64,000 nt of DNA from Asparagopsis taxiformis (Eukaryota > Rhodophyta > Florideophyceae > Bonnemaisoniales > Bonnemaisoniaceae): contig JALQPE010001688.1 in NCBI GenBank assembly GCA_030407315.1, positions 248,001 to 312,000 on the forward strand, read 5' to 3'. Under the pieces are notes generated by a model. It was not told where the DNA came from. It ran no database searches and was given only the letters and a program-made list of their open reading frames with translations. This document shows positions 39,601-48,815 of the stretch, piece after piece. The position numbers and the translations under genes were made by a program. The stretch's first letter is position 1. Each line of letters starts with the position of its first letter.

Positions 39601-40141
39601 GAGTGCTATCAGAACGGACCTGCTGGGTGATGAGTCTGAGACGGGAGACAGCGCCGTATGCTGGATGGCGTAGGCAAGCTTGCTGCACGGCGAGGGATGA
39701 GAGGGACCAGAGGAGATCCACAAATCTATCGCCACCGGCGGAGGCGACGACGGACTTGCGTGCGGAGCCTACCGGGAGTAATTTTGTCTTTTCGAGAATC
39801 TGGAGACGAGTGTCGATGACGCGGCGGAAATCACGCTCCTGATTGCGATCGAGAATGGGCCAGCACGGCTTGAAGAGCACTTCTGCCACATCGGAATCGA
39901 TGATGGAAATGAGGAAATGGAGGACAGCGTTTGCGGGAGCGGTGTTGCCTGGCTTTGCAAAGGTGGTCGGGGCAATAGTGTGGGAGTAGATGGAGTGGAA
40001 GGCATCGGGGGAGCCGGACAAGAGGTTGATGTTATCTACGATTAGACGGCCAGGGGTCGGGAGGGCTGGGGCTTGCGGGGATGAGGGCGATGGAGTCGGG
40101 GATGGGGGCGGTGGCGGGGACGGGGGTGGGGGAGCGGCCAT
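36635..40141 (-). CDS. HAUS6: Augmin subunit 6 (HAUS6)
   Basis: Subunit of augmin, which recruits gamma-tubulin to spindle microtubules for branching nucleation. It has 1168 aa from ATG 40141. The conserved HAUS6 N-terminus (about residues 30-165) contains HFLISIIDSD, the signature CWPILDRNQERDFRRVIDTR and GGDRFVDLLWSLSSLAV. A coiled coil follows (about 205-280), and the rest is Ser/Asp/Glu-rich and probably disordered, with many possible phosphorylation sites. An in-frame ATG at 40495 would add 118 Pro/Ser/His-rich residues that look like translated leader. The Pro run after the chosen start is low complexity. Confidence 0.85.
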   Translation of the reverse strand: MAAPPPPSPPPPPSPTPSPSSPQAPALPTPGRLIVDNINLLSGSPDAFHSIYSHTIAPTTFAKPGNTAPANAVLHFLISIIDSDVAEVLFKPCWPILDRNQERDFRRVIDTRLQILEKTKLLPVGSARKSVVASAGGDRFVDLLWSLSSLAVQQACLRHPAYGAVSRLRLITQQVRSDSTLSHQSSLRTSRSSHASRSDLPPRQRRFLGVGMLSAAQQRAKDADEMRTRIEAERLALQRTSDMGKQGAKTWTSEADSLRDKIGDFEAKLRMLKGQLADMGFDENGVDMRGSASNPPKSVSSPPTISTVSTHPASPSSELTEELKTSPIESMESGSSVDELPEPNDACEDIAADLNTLLAFSSETRALRSNVDQLLQRNRIDGAVANLQHAAQLEPKTDDSTAKQLVSEDEQQTTSVTADDVSALAASSSKVPQVTAAITKSPKQSDLPPEKAADGASISIVETGNHPAAIVQPELTQGDSLRREIVLPDLDSKHASDIVELVRAATSELEQATSRMESICQPGSDDAEVPRNKTDVAKQKVDQNRTPEMVSSAIAKHKSVLESSRRLGKSAKELTEKSLSEVGKADVSTDDGKGVINREANVTVAKPAWIADEPSDSADTESEADAFAALSSSKLASAKVETAKDLHVASRALQASKMSDRKGYRSSPGGTSTSSILSASSISTMSHSHRRKDLRRSDSQTSHSSNRARVTSDCKDSVTTPSSKTGRSVRFAALPPSYSATRTCVIESDVPSRDTDKSNPEALPPTSEDFRPEEEDAILPNVKKDGGLKPASETAKPGSASRRSGKKDENVKREVSNIIKPDNTRRTEASDDLDNIHKSAAAPPRPYALQRKHTPRRIMRRKEALHRAVSVPGSGVAKDTDAPKSVTVQDRPSYPSDGVMSDDETVARHRALESAVAEAAEARNEDDMAQEGSVFSDPGGVSSLVLEVQSNPDEIDVDLDGPGYDCMPAKPSSPTPSEGSIPKRLFMSPEIGAARQSLATDGRNSSKKQGLLRKAQGSMFGSWKPPKVRSSGSGKKESRIITVPSFPHDTSLLMSSGDDDELLFSPAPAKAGPLSKSPISKILPSRAAAPRANTIGGGKGDGFFAGQTAQWQQNVRGQSSGSGVKIERSMSLTSAETLTKGARGVKGQGSGKKRSRVQSFRERFAALK

Positions 40142-43100
40142 GATGGAGGGATGGTGCGGCAGAGCCGCGGATGGGAGGAGTTGGTAGCGATGGATGGGAG
40201 GGAGGGCGGGCGGGCGGGAGAGAGGAAAGGCTGTAAGGTTGGAGAGATATGGTGGTGTGTTTGGCTGGAATAGGTGTGACGAATGATGTGTTCGAGGCTG
40301 TGCTGTGCTGTGCTGTGTTGGGGCTGGCTGGGCTGGGCTGGGGCTGGGGCTGGGCAATGGTGCGGTGTGGCGTCTGTCTGTGGCAGAGGGGGTTAGACGG
40401 TGGGGGCGGCTCTTAGCAAACGGGCGTAGAAAGGCGGATATGAAAAGGAGACGTGTACGGGAATTTTTTGGCGGCGAGCGGATGGGAGTTGTCATACCTG
40501 ACTGTGCGGAAAACTTGCGTTTGGTGATTGGGAATGGGGGCAGTGTCAGAAGGGTGTCAGTGAACTGTCAGTGGGCGTCTGGAAGCAAGTGAGACGCGGT
40601 GCGATGAGGCGTGCGCGCGTGACAGATATTGAACAGCAACCGACGCTAGCGGACCGACTGTGGACAAATCTACGGTATTTCGTAGTGCACTTGCGTTTGG
40701 TTTCTTAATTTTTGTAGAATAACGCATCTATTTTTGAAAAAACGACACTGCTCAATTCAATACACCGTTGCCTCATTCCACGTGCTTTTCCATTACTGCT
40801 ACGCAAAAGACACACGTAAAGTGGTCACGCCTTGTACGTGCCACTTGCCGTTGCCAGGCCCGACTAGCGAGCGCACCTTCCAACGTGCACCCATCGCGTC
40901 TCGAGAGCGCATGTAAACCCTTTGCTGTCGTCGTCGCCGCTACGCTGCGCTGCGCTGCGTTGCGCTGTTCTGCGCGCTGCAGCCAATCTTCTCTATACTG
41001 TCCGCACCTCTTCCGCGCCCAAATTGTGCTAAAATTTTATACCGTTGCCCCAAAAATTTACTCAGGCAGCACGAGTGCCGCTCGTGGCACTTGACAAACC
41101 CTTTGTTCAATTCTATGTCTACTTGCTCGCTGCTCGTCGTATGTTAAATTTCAAATAGCCACGTCAAACAAGAGCGCAAATTTTGCACACCAAATAACAG
41201 TGGATGTACACTCGTACAGTAATTGTCAGTGCAAAGGCTTGATGGCTACACGTTCGATACGTAAACCATTGCAGCCCGCCTCCAGCTTTCAACGAGCTAT
41301 CGCACCGGGAATGGCAGCGTGCCATGCGGCGCGCTGGCCCGTACCAAACGGCAGTTTGTTGGGAACAAAACGTCAGGATAACGCAATGACAGGCATGGCC
41401 AAGTAATCGCGCGCCAATTTGAATTGCATTACTGTGCGTTGCGTTACAATTCGGGAATCGAAAGCAATACAATCGGGCAATGGACCGCTGCGTTGCATAA
41501 ATGTATAAACTAACTTTTCGTTTTCTCGCACGCCTTCCACCAGTGACATTACATATTCGTTTCATGCAACGCACCGCAACGTCCGCGCACGCCGCCAAAT
41601 TGGCTCGCAACGCAACACAACACTGCGCAACAGTTGACCTCTCGCCATGCCGTACCCTTCGTGGGACAAGACAATTGACACGTGTGCTGCACTGTGCTAC
41701 ACTCACTTTCGATTGCTATCAAATACGTTTATACTGTAGATAGATAGCGCCACAGCCGACAGACGCTTGTTGTGAGTGTTCCATTCGAGTTGCAGACAAC
41801 TCGTACCCTGCCCTCGAGAGTAGCGTGCCTCGAATCGAATCGTGTACACTACACTACAGTGCGGTGCGGTGCTGCCATCAATCACTAGATACATATTCCC
41901 ATTCTGCGTGGCTGTGCAATCACCTCGCGGGTACATGTGTAGGCACGTATGCTAAACACGAGAGATGTTGAAATTCGCCCCACAACATTACCTCCGCGCC
42001 TGCCCACCCACCCACATCACTCAGATATTTCACGTTATTTCTCGTCATGTATGACGATTCATCTAGACCAGACCAGACCAGACAAGCCCACGAGTGCTGC
42101 ACCCGCCTTTCGCTGCCTTACACAAGAAGCGGCCGTCTGTTGCGAGCGCAACTTGCAACGGTTCACTGTTGTGCCCTATCTTTCCTCTGTATATCCTGCG
42201 CGACAAGTCTATCACTGCCTGTTGAAACATACATGTCGACAGAATAGAGTACCTATTGCGATACCGCTGAATTGCCTACCGCATGGTACGAATGATATTT
42301 AAAACACGCCATCGCAAATGCAATTGGGTGCAAATGATCAGCATGTTTCCATGCGCACATGCTCCTTGCCGTTGACACAGATTGAAAGCAGCGATGGGAC
42401 AAATCTGTATGAAAATAGTATTATACAATCACCATGGATAGTTCTTTGGTGCAACCTGGTGTTGTTGGTACGGACGCAGCAGGCACAGCACTGCACTGCA
42501 CATTACCATGCTTACTTCGTTGGCATGGATGCACTTGCCTTGGCATAAAAGGTTTATGAGATGCATCCGAACCGAACCAAACCATCAAAGGTATCCCATA
42601 GAGCGCGACGACGAATGATCAGCTTTTGGTGGAAAACCATGTTTGATATGCGCCGTGCCTATGATTTGCAGTTGTAAGTCGCCCGCCTTCCATGGGTGGA
42701 GGTAGTAATGCAACGCCATTGGACTTATCAACGCCTCGTCTTTCCCACAAACATTGCCTTACCTTTTCGACTGTCCATTCTGCATCCACTCTATCATTTC
42801 TTACACATCACCGACTTGCAAATCCTGCCGACACCTATCTCCGAGTTTTAGCTCAAACCCACCAGGACCCATCACTTTCCTGCAAATCCATACCGCCTCA
42901 AACCCTACTCGACATGAAAACGCAAGCGTAAGCTGTGAGAATAATTTCATTGTTGCATGCACACAATCATCTTCGACTCGACATCTCCAGCAGCAATGTA
43001 CAAACTCAGCTGCATCCATCACGCATTGCATGATTGCACCAATGGAATTGCAGCTCGACAAAAATTTCCCGTCCAATCGCAATCCAACAACGCGACATCC

Positions 43101-43220
43101 TCAAAAATCAACAAAAATTAAAACACAAACAAACCCTCCCCACTTCATACCTCCGTCCCCGCCAATCCCCCTCCACCCGCCGCCGACCTCCGTAATCAAA
43201 CACCCGACCCAACACAACCC
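40142..43220. other. 3.1-kb gene-free region rich in pentanucleotide duplications
   Basis: This is by far the longest space in the window, between divergent HAUS6 and NBP35. Open frames in it show no recognisable protein. At least ten separate sites carry 5-bp units repeated two to four times: GCTGT x4 at 40297-40316, GGCTG x3 at 40326-40340, CGCTG x3 at 40943-40957, TGCGT x2 at 41435-41444, CGCAA x2 at 41606-41615, CGAAT x2 at 41831-41840, ACACT x2 at 41846-41855, GTGCG x2 at 41859-41868, AGACC x3 at 42065-42079, GCACT-type x4 at 42483-42502 and CCGAA x2 at 42567-42576. Overlapping hairpins occur near 41066-41090. No tRNA or transposon ends were seen. Confidence 0.6.
40464..40474 (+). promoter_or_regulatory. 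E2F-like site upstream of HAUS6
   Basis: TTTTTTGGCGG, containing the 9-mer TTTTGGCGG also found before SMC1 and between UBE2C and kinesin-6. It lies about 320 nt upstream of the preferred HAUS6 start (it would be inside the coding frame if translation began at 40495). Confidence 0.4.
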
Positions 43221-44237
43221 ATGGCCGTTGAAACCGAATCCACGACTACACCACCGCCGACACCGACGCCTCACGTCCCAGAAAATGCTCCCCAGGGCTG
43301 TCCGGGCGTGCAATCCGAAACAGCCGGCAAGGCAGACACCTGCGCCGGCTGTCCCAATCAAACCGCATGCGCCTCACGCGAAGCCGCAAACGCACAGCCA
43401 GACCCTGACATACTTGCGATATCCGCCCGATTAAAACACCCCGTCAAGCATAAAATCCTCGTCCTGTCCGGAAAGGGCGGTGTAGGAAAGAGCACCTTGG
43501 CCGCCCAACTCTCCCTCTGTCTCAGTGCCAATCATGCCCTCGATGTCGGCTTATTGGACGTAGATGTATGCGGCCCGAGTGCCCCCCATATGCTCGGCGT
43601 GTCCGGTGAGGAGGTGCGCATGAGTAATAGCGGCTGGAGTCCGGTGTATGTCGAGCACAACCTCGCTGTTATGAGTATTGCCTTTCTCTTGCCTGATAAG
43701 CATGACGCCGTTATTTGGAGAGGCGTGCGGAAAACAGGGCTTATCAAGCAGTTTTTGAGAGACGTCGATTGGGGCGAGATGGATTATCTTGTGGTGGATG
43801 CGCCGCCCGGAACGAGTGATGAGCATATTTCACTCGTGCAATTGCTCGCAGAAGCAGATGTAGATGGTGCCTTGATTGTCACGACACCGCAGGAAGTGTC
43901 CTTGCTCGATGTGCGTAAGGAGATTAACTTTTGTAGGAAGAGTGGCACCAAAATATTGGGTGTGGTGGAGAACATGTCTGGATTTGTGTGTCAGAATTGT
44001 AACCACTGTACTGAGGTTTTCTTCCCGAGTAGTGGAGGAGCGCAGAAGATGTGCGAGGAAATGGGCGTGCCCTTCCTGGGCAAAATTCCGCTCGATCCTA
44101 CTATATCGAAGGCTGCTGAAATGGGTCAGTCAGCTTTTACTAACAGCACCAACTCACCAGGCGTGAAGGCGTTGCGCCAGCTTGTAACAAAGATTCGCAC
44201 TGCTGTTGGTGATCCAAACTCTGAAGATACGAACTGA
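43221..44237 (+). CDS. NBP35: NBP35, cytosolic Fe-S cluster assembly scaffold ATPase
   Basis: P-loop ATPase that assembles 4Fe-4S clusters for cytosolic and nuclear proteins, 338 aa. The N-terminal ferredoxin-like motif CX13CX2CX5C (Cys 27, 41, 44 and 50) is diagnostic for NBP35 and separates it from Cfd1 and HCF101. Walker A is [10 protein letters not shown] near residue 84. [10 protein letters not shown] follows, and the C-terminal cluster motif appears as CQNCNHC in [13 protein letters not shown], with one Cys more than the simple CPXC form. The 26-residue leader is Thr/Pro-rich. No targeting signal is evident. Confidence 0.95.
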   Translation: MAVETESTTTPPPTPTPHVPENAPQGCPGVQSETAGKADTCAGCPNQTACASREAANAQPDPDILAISARLKHPVKHKILVLSGKGGVGKSTLAAQLSLCLSANHALDVGLLDVDVCGPSAPHMLGVSGEEVRMSNSGWSPVYVEHNLAVMSIAFLLPDKHDAVIWRGVRKTGLIKQFLRDVDWGEMDYLVVDAPPGTSDEHISLVQLLAEADVDGALIVTTPQEVSLLDVRKEINFCRKSGTKILGVVENMSGFVCQNCNHCTEVFFPSSGGAQKMCEEMGVPFLGKIPLDPTISKAAEMGQSAFTNSTNSPGVKALRQLVTKIRTAVGDPNSEDTN

Positions 44238-44537
44238 TGATGTTTACTCTACCTGGGATTTCGCTGGATTATGAACTGAATACAAGATAACTAAATTAGC
44301 AATCAAAGCGTACTACAAAGCTTTCGACTAATCTAAAGTAACTGAGCAGCGCGACAAGCTAAACGATACAGCATACCAAGCCTCTCGGGCTGAACTGCGA
44401 GTCGCGGTGCATTCCCATCACGTCAATCATGAAGCATGCATCGATACAGGCTCCAACTTTTGTCAGTAAAACCCAATTGGCATGGTATATCCATTCTGTA
44501 CATGTCGACAATGCAAACGGAGAGTGGCGACAACACA
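44238..44537. other. Convergent intergenic region NBP35/UBE2C
   Basis: 300 nt between converging stops. Presumably 3' UTRs; nothing else was recognised. Confidence 0.4.
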
Positions 44538-45005
44538 TCATGCGACGTCATTGATAGGCAAGTTGGCATATCGGAGCTTCACATATCGCAGAAACTCTTC
44601 CCGCTGTCCCCACAACTGCGCCGCCTGATTATTCAACGGAGAAGAATTGTTCGGCGTTTCGAGCAGTCCTTGAATCGACAACAACAGCGCCGACACTGTG
44701 TAAGAGGCGCTCCAATTCTCCTTGAGAATATCCAGACAGATGTTGCCGCTCATGTCGATGTTGGGATGGAAAATCGGCGTCATGAAGCGCACCTGTGGAG
44801 GCGACATTGGGTAATTGAGTGGGAAACTAATAGTGAGCGAGTACTCCATACCGGCATATACGCCGTCATCGTTGCCTTCTACGGTGCCCTTCCACAACAG
44901 CAGGTTGTCGCCGTCTGGAAAGGCGCTGACGCCTTTGATGGGGTTCATTATGAGCATCATGAGGTCGGATTGTAGCCGCTTTGCTACTTGGCCTTCGACA
45001 GACAT
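44538..45005 (-). CDS. UBE2C: Ubiquitin-conjugating enzyme E2 C (APC/C E2)
   Basis: E2 that works with the anaphase-promoting complex to ubiquitinate cyclins and securin. The 155-aa UBC fold has the HPN triad at residues 80-82 and catalytic Cys90 in GNICLDILKENWSA. The N-terminal KRLQSDLM and GVSAFPDGDNLLLW blocks are specific for the UBE2C/UbcH10 class (human KRLQQELM...GISAFPESDNLFKW). It is a complete, single-exon gene. It shares a 978-nt divergent region with the kinesin-6 gene, and that region contains E2F-like, CHR-like and MYB-core motifs. Confidence 0.94.
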   Translation of the reverse strand: MSVEGQVAKRLQSDLMMLIMNPIKGVSAFPDGDNLLLWKGTVEGNDDGVYAGMEYSLTISFPLNYPMSPPQVRFMTPIFHPNIDMSGNICLDILKENWSASYTVSALLLSIQGLLETPNNSSPLNNQAAQLWGQREEFLRYVKLRYANLPINDVA

Positions 45006-45983
45006 TGTGGAATACAGGTGGGATGAGCGCGTGGGTGCGAGAGTTTGAGAGTGGGAATTTGGGACGGATGGACTGGTGTGTGAGTCGGTTTGATGGCGGT
45101 GTATGCTGATCTGGGGAGAGCGCCCGTCTGCGGACGGTCTTTATAGTTGCTGGATGGGGAATGGGTGTAGCTGTTACTGCTGAGGAATGGGTGGGTGGCG
45201 TACAGAAACGACGCGCATTTTGGCGGTTGGATAGCTGAATTGTGACTATGTATTAGAAACCGAGTTGGAATGGGGGTACGCAGTTGAATAAACGACTGTC
45301 ATCAGATGTTTGACGCTGATGGTATGTGGACGGATCGACATTGAAGTGAACGACGTTCATTAAACGGTCGACAAGAGGTATCGAGTAGGGCGGACTGTGG
45401 CTGTAAAGGGCGATACGACGAGAATGATATTACCGTTCAAGTATCGTCACGCAGAGTGTGCTGATACAAGATCTGTGTTACTCAAAACGCGTTGAATAGG
45501 CGTCACGATGAGATTCAAGTTCGCTCCCTCTGACAGCACATGATTGGATGATGTAGCATAGTAACAAAATTTGGATGAGCCAATGAGCGTTCTAAAATTT
45601 AATGGCTAAAGTGCATACATCAAATTATCCGTTACGGCATCTCAACTTTCAATTGTCTGCGTTTAAACGTTCCGTTCTCACATTTCAAACTTGAAATTCC
45701 CACCGTTCTATCTCTCGACACTGTTAATAATGTCCAACCGCCTTCGTCAGGCACAAGTAACGTTCACGAGCTGAGAGTTACTCCTCGAATTGCAGCGTAC
45801 TGGCTGTCAAGGTGGACATCAATCCCCCGCCGTATCACCCTGAAACCTCAACCTTACCTACTTGCAAAACCCAGTCCTGCGCGTACTCCACTTGCCAATT
45901 TTATTTTATCGCTTTTCAGTTCGTAAACCCTGCGCGTTGCTATTCAGCTCCGAAAATCCCGCAATCCCGCTGCATCCAGCACA
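45006..45983. promoter_or_regulatory. Divergent promoter region UBE2C/kinesin-6
   Basis: 978 nt between two mitotic genes. Motifs seen: E2F-like TTTTGGCGG at 45218-45226; CCAAT boxes in both orientations near 45542-45546 and 45578-45582; five AACGG/CCGTT MYB cores (45363-45367, 45433-45437, 45629-45633, 45672-45676 and 45703-45707); a CHR-like TTCAAA at 45684-45689; and a palindrome CGTTTAAACG at 45660-45669. No other gene was recognised. Confidence 0.55.
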
Positions 45984-48368
45984 ATGCGTGGAACATTAGG
46001 TAGTGACATAATCCCTCTCCATCACGACCAGCTGCTCGACGTTGCAAGAAGCCTGGTTTTCCCAGACGCAACCCCTGTACCAGCTCCAAAACCAGAGCGA
46101 AGACTCGATTCATCCGTCGGTGGAGACTCCGCACCCGTCTCGATCACTGCGGAAACTACCGGCGATGAAGCGCCCGCTCAAGCCATCCAGGTTATTTTAC
46201 GCATACGACCGCTAAATGAGAAGGAGCGCGCAGAGACGAAACACAGCTGTCTATCAGTCCCGAAGAACAAACCATCGACAATCCACATCATTCCGCAAGA
46301 TCCTTCGAAACATCCCGCCTCAATCCGAAACGCAGGGAAAGCCATCTTCAAGTTTTCCAAAATCTTCGATGACACTACTTCGCAGTCTGACGTCTTTGAA
46401 CACACTGCGTTGCCCCTTGTGGAAGGCTTGTTCCAGGCGAAAAGCGCTGTCGTGTTCGCATATGGCGTCACCTGCAGCGGCAAGACCTGGACTATCCAGG
46501 GCGCTGCGGAATGTCCAGGGCTTATCCCGAGGTCATTGGATGTCATCATCAATTCCATTGCTGTCGCCAAGGGGAAAGGCTTGTTGCAAGACACTGTCGT
46601 CAGTGATGATGTACTTGAGCTTACGTCTTGTAGTTTTCGTCAATCTAATGCTGGGGTTGTCACGCGTAGGAGAAGGAACCTGGAAGGAAAGCAACCCGAA
46701 AAAGTTCACGACTCCAACTACCTCGAGATCGATGGCAGTGTTGAATACAGCCTCTTTGCATCATACCTCGAAATTTATAACGAGCAGTGCTACGACTTGT
46801 TTGAGCGCCCGGGTACCCTCGTGAAGGAAGAACCTGCGTCTGTGGCACAAAATGGTGCTGGTGTCCCATCTAGTAGGGACGCTGAAGAAATTTCGCACGA
46901 AGCTCAGGAGATATTACAGCAGATCAACGCGGCTAACAAGAAGCGACGGGTTTTAAAATTGAAAGAGGATAGCTCTGGCGAAATATACGCAGAGGGGTTG
47001 ACTGAAGTCGAAATTCATTCGGGTGCGGATGTCGACCGACTTTTGGAATTCGGCCAGGAGAACAGAAGCGTTGCGAGGACGAATGCAAATGAACATAGCT
47101 CTAGGAGCCATGCTGTATTCACGATTACCCTGAGACAGTCCCAAGTAGTTGAACAAGAGCGTGGCCCTCCGAAGACAATCAAGAAATCCTCCAAATTGTT
47201 TATCGTTGATCTGGCAGGTAGTGAGCGTACGTCGCGAACGAACAACTCTGGGACGCGTCTGAAAGAGGCAGCCAAAATCAATACTTCGTTAATGACTCTG
47301 GGACGTTGTCTTGAGGTCATGCGGCAAAACCAAAAAGCGGCCGCTAAAGATCCCACAAAGAAACTAAAGATTGTGCCATTCCGTCAGAGCCGCTTAACGC
47401 GACTCTTGCAACATAGCTTGGGAGCGGGATCAGCTGTGATGATTGCCAATGTCTCTCAGACGACCAAAGATGCAGATGAGACCATTCGAGTATTGAGATG
47501 TGCAGCCATTGCAGGTGAGGTGATTATCCAGCGGAGAAAGCCTGTTGCCGCTGTGTTGACTGAATGTACCAACACTGTGCAAAATAACACCAAATCTCAA
47601 GCTGTACGAAAACTAGGTGCAAAAGCTAAGGAGAGTAACAGGCTACCACCACGTCGAACTCGAGCGCAACTTCAGGATGGGAAGGAATTTAATACTCGTA
47701 CTCGAGCGGGGAAATCACCTGGCCAGGATGGGAAAGTGGAATCCAATGATAGTTGGAATAATTGTACAGGGAAAGAAAAGCAACTAACTGAATTGAAGCG
47801 CCAACTTCAGGAGGCTTTAAAGAGAGCGGGTGAACACAAGAAGGAACTGGAAGAGACGAGAAGCGAGCTTGTTGGAGTGAAAAAGGAACTTTCAGAGCAA
47901 AAGAAAGAAAACGCGGAGCAACTGAAAGATATTGCCCAGTTGCGATGGCAGATGGATGAGGAAATACTCGAGCGAAAGGCAGTAGATGATGAAAACGACA
48001 AGCTATGGAGGGGCAAAGAACGCTACGAGGAGCGTATCGCGGACATGGAAAGCAGAATCCATACTCTTCATGCTGAGGTCCGGGAAGAAACTGTACGCGA
48101 AGCGGATGCAATCATTGCCGAGATGCAGGAGCAGCATGAGCTTCAATTGCAACAAGTCATTGCCGACAGCCAAGCATTTGTAGATAGAAAAATGAAAGCA
48201 AAAGTACCGGAAACAGAAGTTCGGGACAAGGTCCGCAGCAGATTATCCCTGGCTGTTGACCAAACTGTTGCTATCCATTTCCCAGGTGATGGTGAATCCT
48301 CCGAAGAAGAGATGGGTGAAGAAGACGAAGAAGAGTACATTGAAGAGGATTGTGATTATATCGAATGA
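45984..48368 (+). CDS. Kinesin-6 family motor (KIF20/KIF23-like)
   Basis: Plus-end motor of the central spindle/cytokinesis class, 794 aa. The motor domain occupies about residues 65-520. Its P-loop YGVTCSGKTWTIQG (near 160) has the GVT-SGKT form of kinesin-6, and the next block PGLIPRSLDVIINSI matches the kinesin-6 ILPRSL(A/D)xIFNS block. Switch I is NEHSSRSHAVF and switch II DLAGSERTSR. The large insertions between these blocks (about residues 210-340) are typical of kinesin-6 loop 6. A coiled coil covers about 595-750 and the C-terminus is acidic. It may act in cytokinesis; cargo is unknown. Confidence 0.88.
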   Translation: MRGTLGSDIIPLHHDQLLDVARSLVFPDATPVPAPKPERRLDSSVGGDSAPVSITAETTGDEAPAQAIQVILRIRPLNEKERAETKHSCLSVPKNKPSTIHIIPQDPSKHPASIRNAGKAIFKFSKIFDDTTSQSDVFEHTALPLVEGLFQAKSAVVFAYGVTCSGKTWTIQGAAECPGLIPRSLDVIINSIAVAKGKGLLQDTVVSDDVLELTSCSFRQSNAGVVTRRRRNLEGKQPEKVHDSNYLEIDGSVEYSLFASYLEIYNEQCYDLFERPGTLVKEEPASVAQNGAGVPSSRDAEEISHEAQEILQQINAANKKRRVLKLKEDSSGEIYAEGLTEVEIHSGADVDRLLEFGQENRSVARTNANEHSSRSHAVFTITLRQSQVVEQERGPPKTIKKSSKLFIVDLAGSERTSRTNNSGTRLKEAAKINTSLMTLGRCLEVMRQNQKAAAKDPTKKLKIVPFRQSRLTRLLQHSLGAGSAVMIANVSQTTKDADETIRVLRCAAIAGEVIIQRRKPVAAVLTECTNTVQNNTKSQAVRKLGAKAKESNRLPPRRTRAQLQDGKEFNTRTRAGKSPGQDGKVESNDSWNNCTGKEKQLTELKRQLQEALKRAGEHKKELEETRSELVGVKKELSEQKKENAEQLKDIAQLRWQMDEEILERKAVDDENDKLWRGKERYEERIADMESRIHTLHAEVREETVREADAIIAEMQEQHELQLQQVIADSQAFVDRKMKAKVPETEVRDKVRSRLSLAVDQTVAIHFPGDGESSEEEMGEEDEEEYIEEDCDYIE

Positions 48369-48815
48369 GTATTGCGGTTCATTGTTTCCTAGAAAATAAT
48401 CTTGTAAAGCAATCTTTATCCCCAGCTTCAGATGCTAGGGAAACCACCAAGTTTGACAGCCGCGCTTTACTGCTTCGCTAAAGCTCGTTCCGGTCAAATA
48501 AGCATCAGTACAAAACGCCCGAATATGCACATTGTATTTCGATAGTATAGTGATATAAGATACTGCCCGTGAGAACAAGAGCCTAGGGAAGAATCATTGG
48601 TCGTCAATGGAGAAACCCCCGTGGTAACTTGGTCGACTTGATGAATGCACTGTTTTTGCCGAGCGTTAAGCTTCAAAGATAATGTACCATCAAAAATATT
48701 GTGAGCTTGCGGGATTTGTGTATACATGGGCACCCCACGCCAATACTGGCAATCAGTTTAATATCGCAATTACACATTCCATGCCAAAAGTCAAATTGTC
48801 GTTTAGAACGTGAAA
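48369..48815. other. Convergent intergenic region kinesin-6/HCF101
   Basis: 447 nt. A 78-codon minus-strand frame from ATG 48730 (MYTQIPQAHNIFDGTL) has no recognised relative, so it is not called. Otherwise nothing was recognised. Confidence 0.35.

Noticed and set aside
40142..40495. 118-residue N-terminal extension of HAUS6
   Set aside because: Pro/Ser/His-rich translation of repeat-containing leader with no conservation evidence; the start at 40141 is preferred but not proven.
41164..41706. 180-codon minus-strand open frame in the gene-free island
   Set aside because: No conserved motif; composition is explained by the CG-rich repeats and no homologue is recognised.
42754..43434. 226-codon plus-strand open frame overlapping the NBP35 start
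   Set aside because: His/Pro/Thr low-complexity translation with no known domain, running antiphase through the NBP35 coding sequence.
48494..48733. Small minus-strand frame (MYTQIPQAHNIF...) between kinesin-6 and HCF101
   Set aside because: No recognisable family, no splice partner found; could be chance in a 447-nt space.
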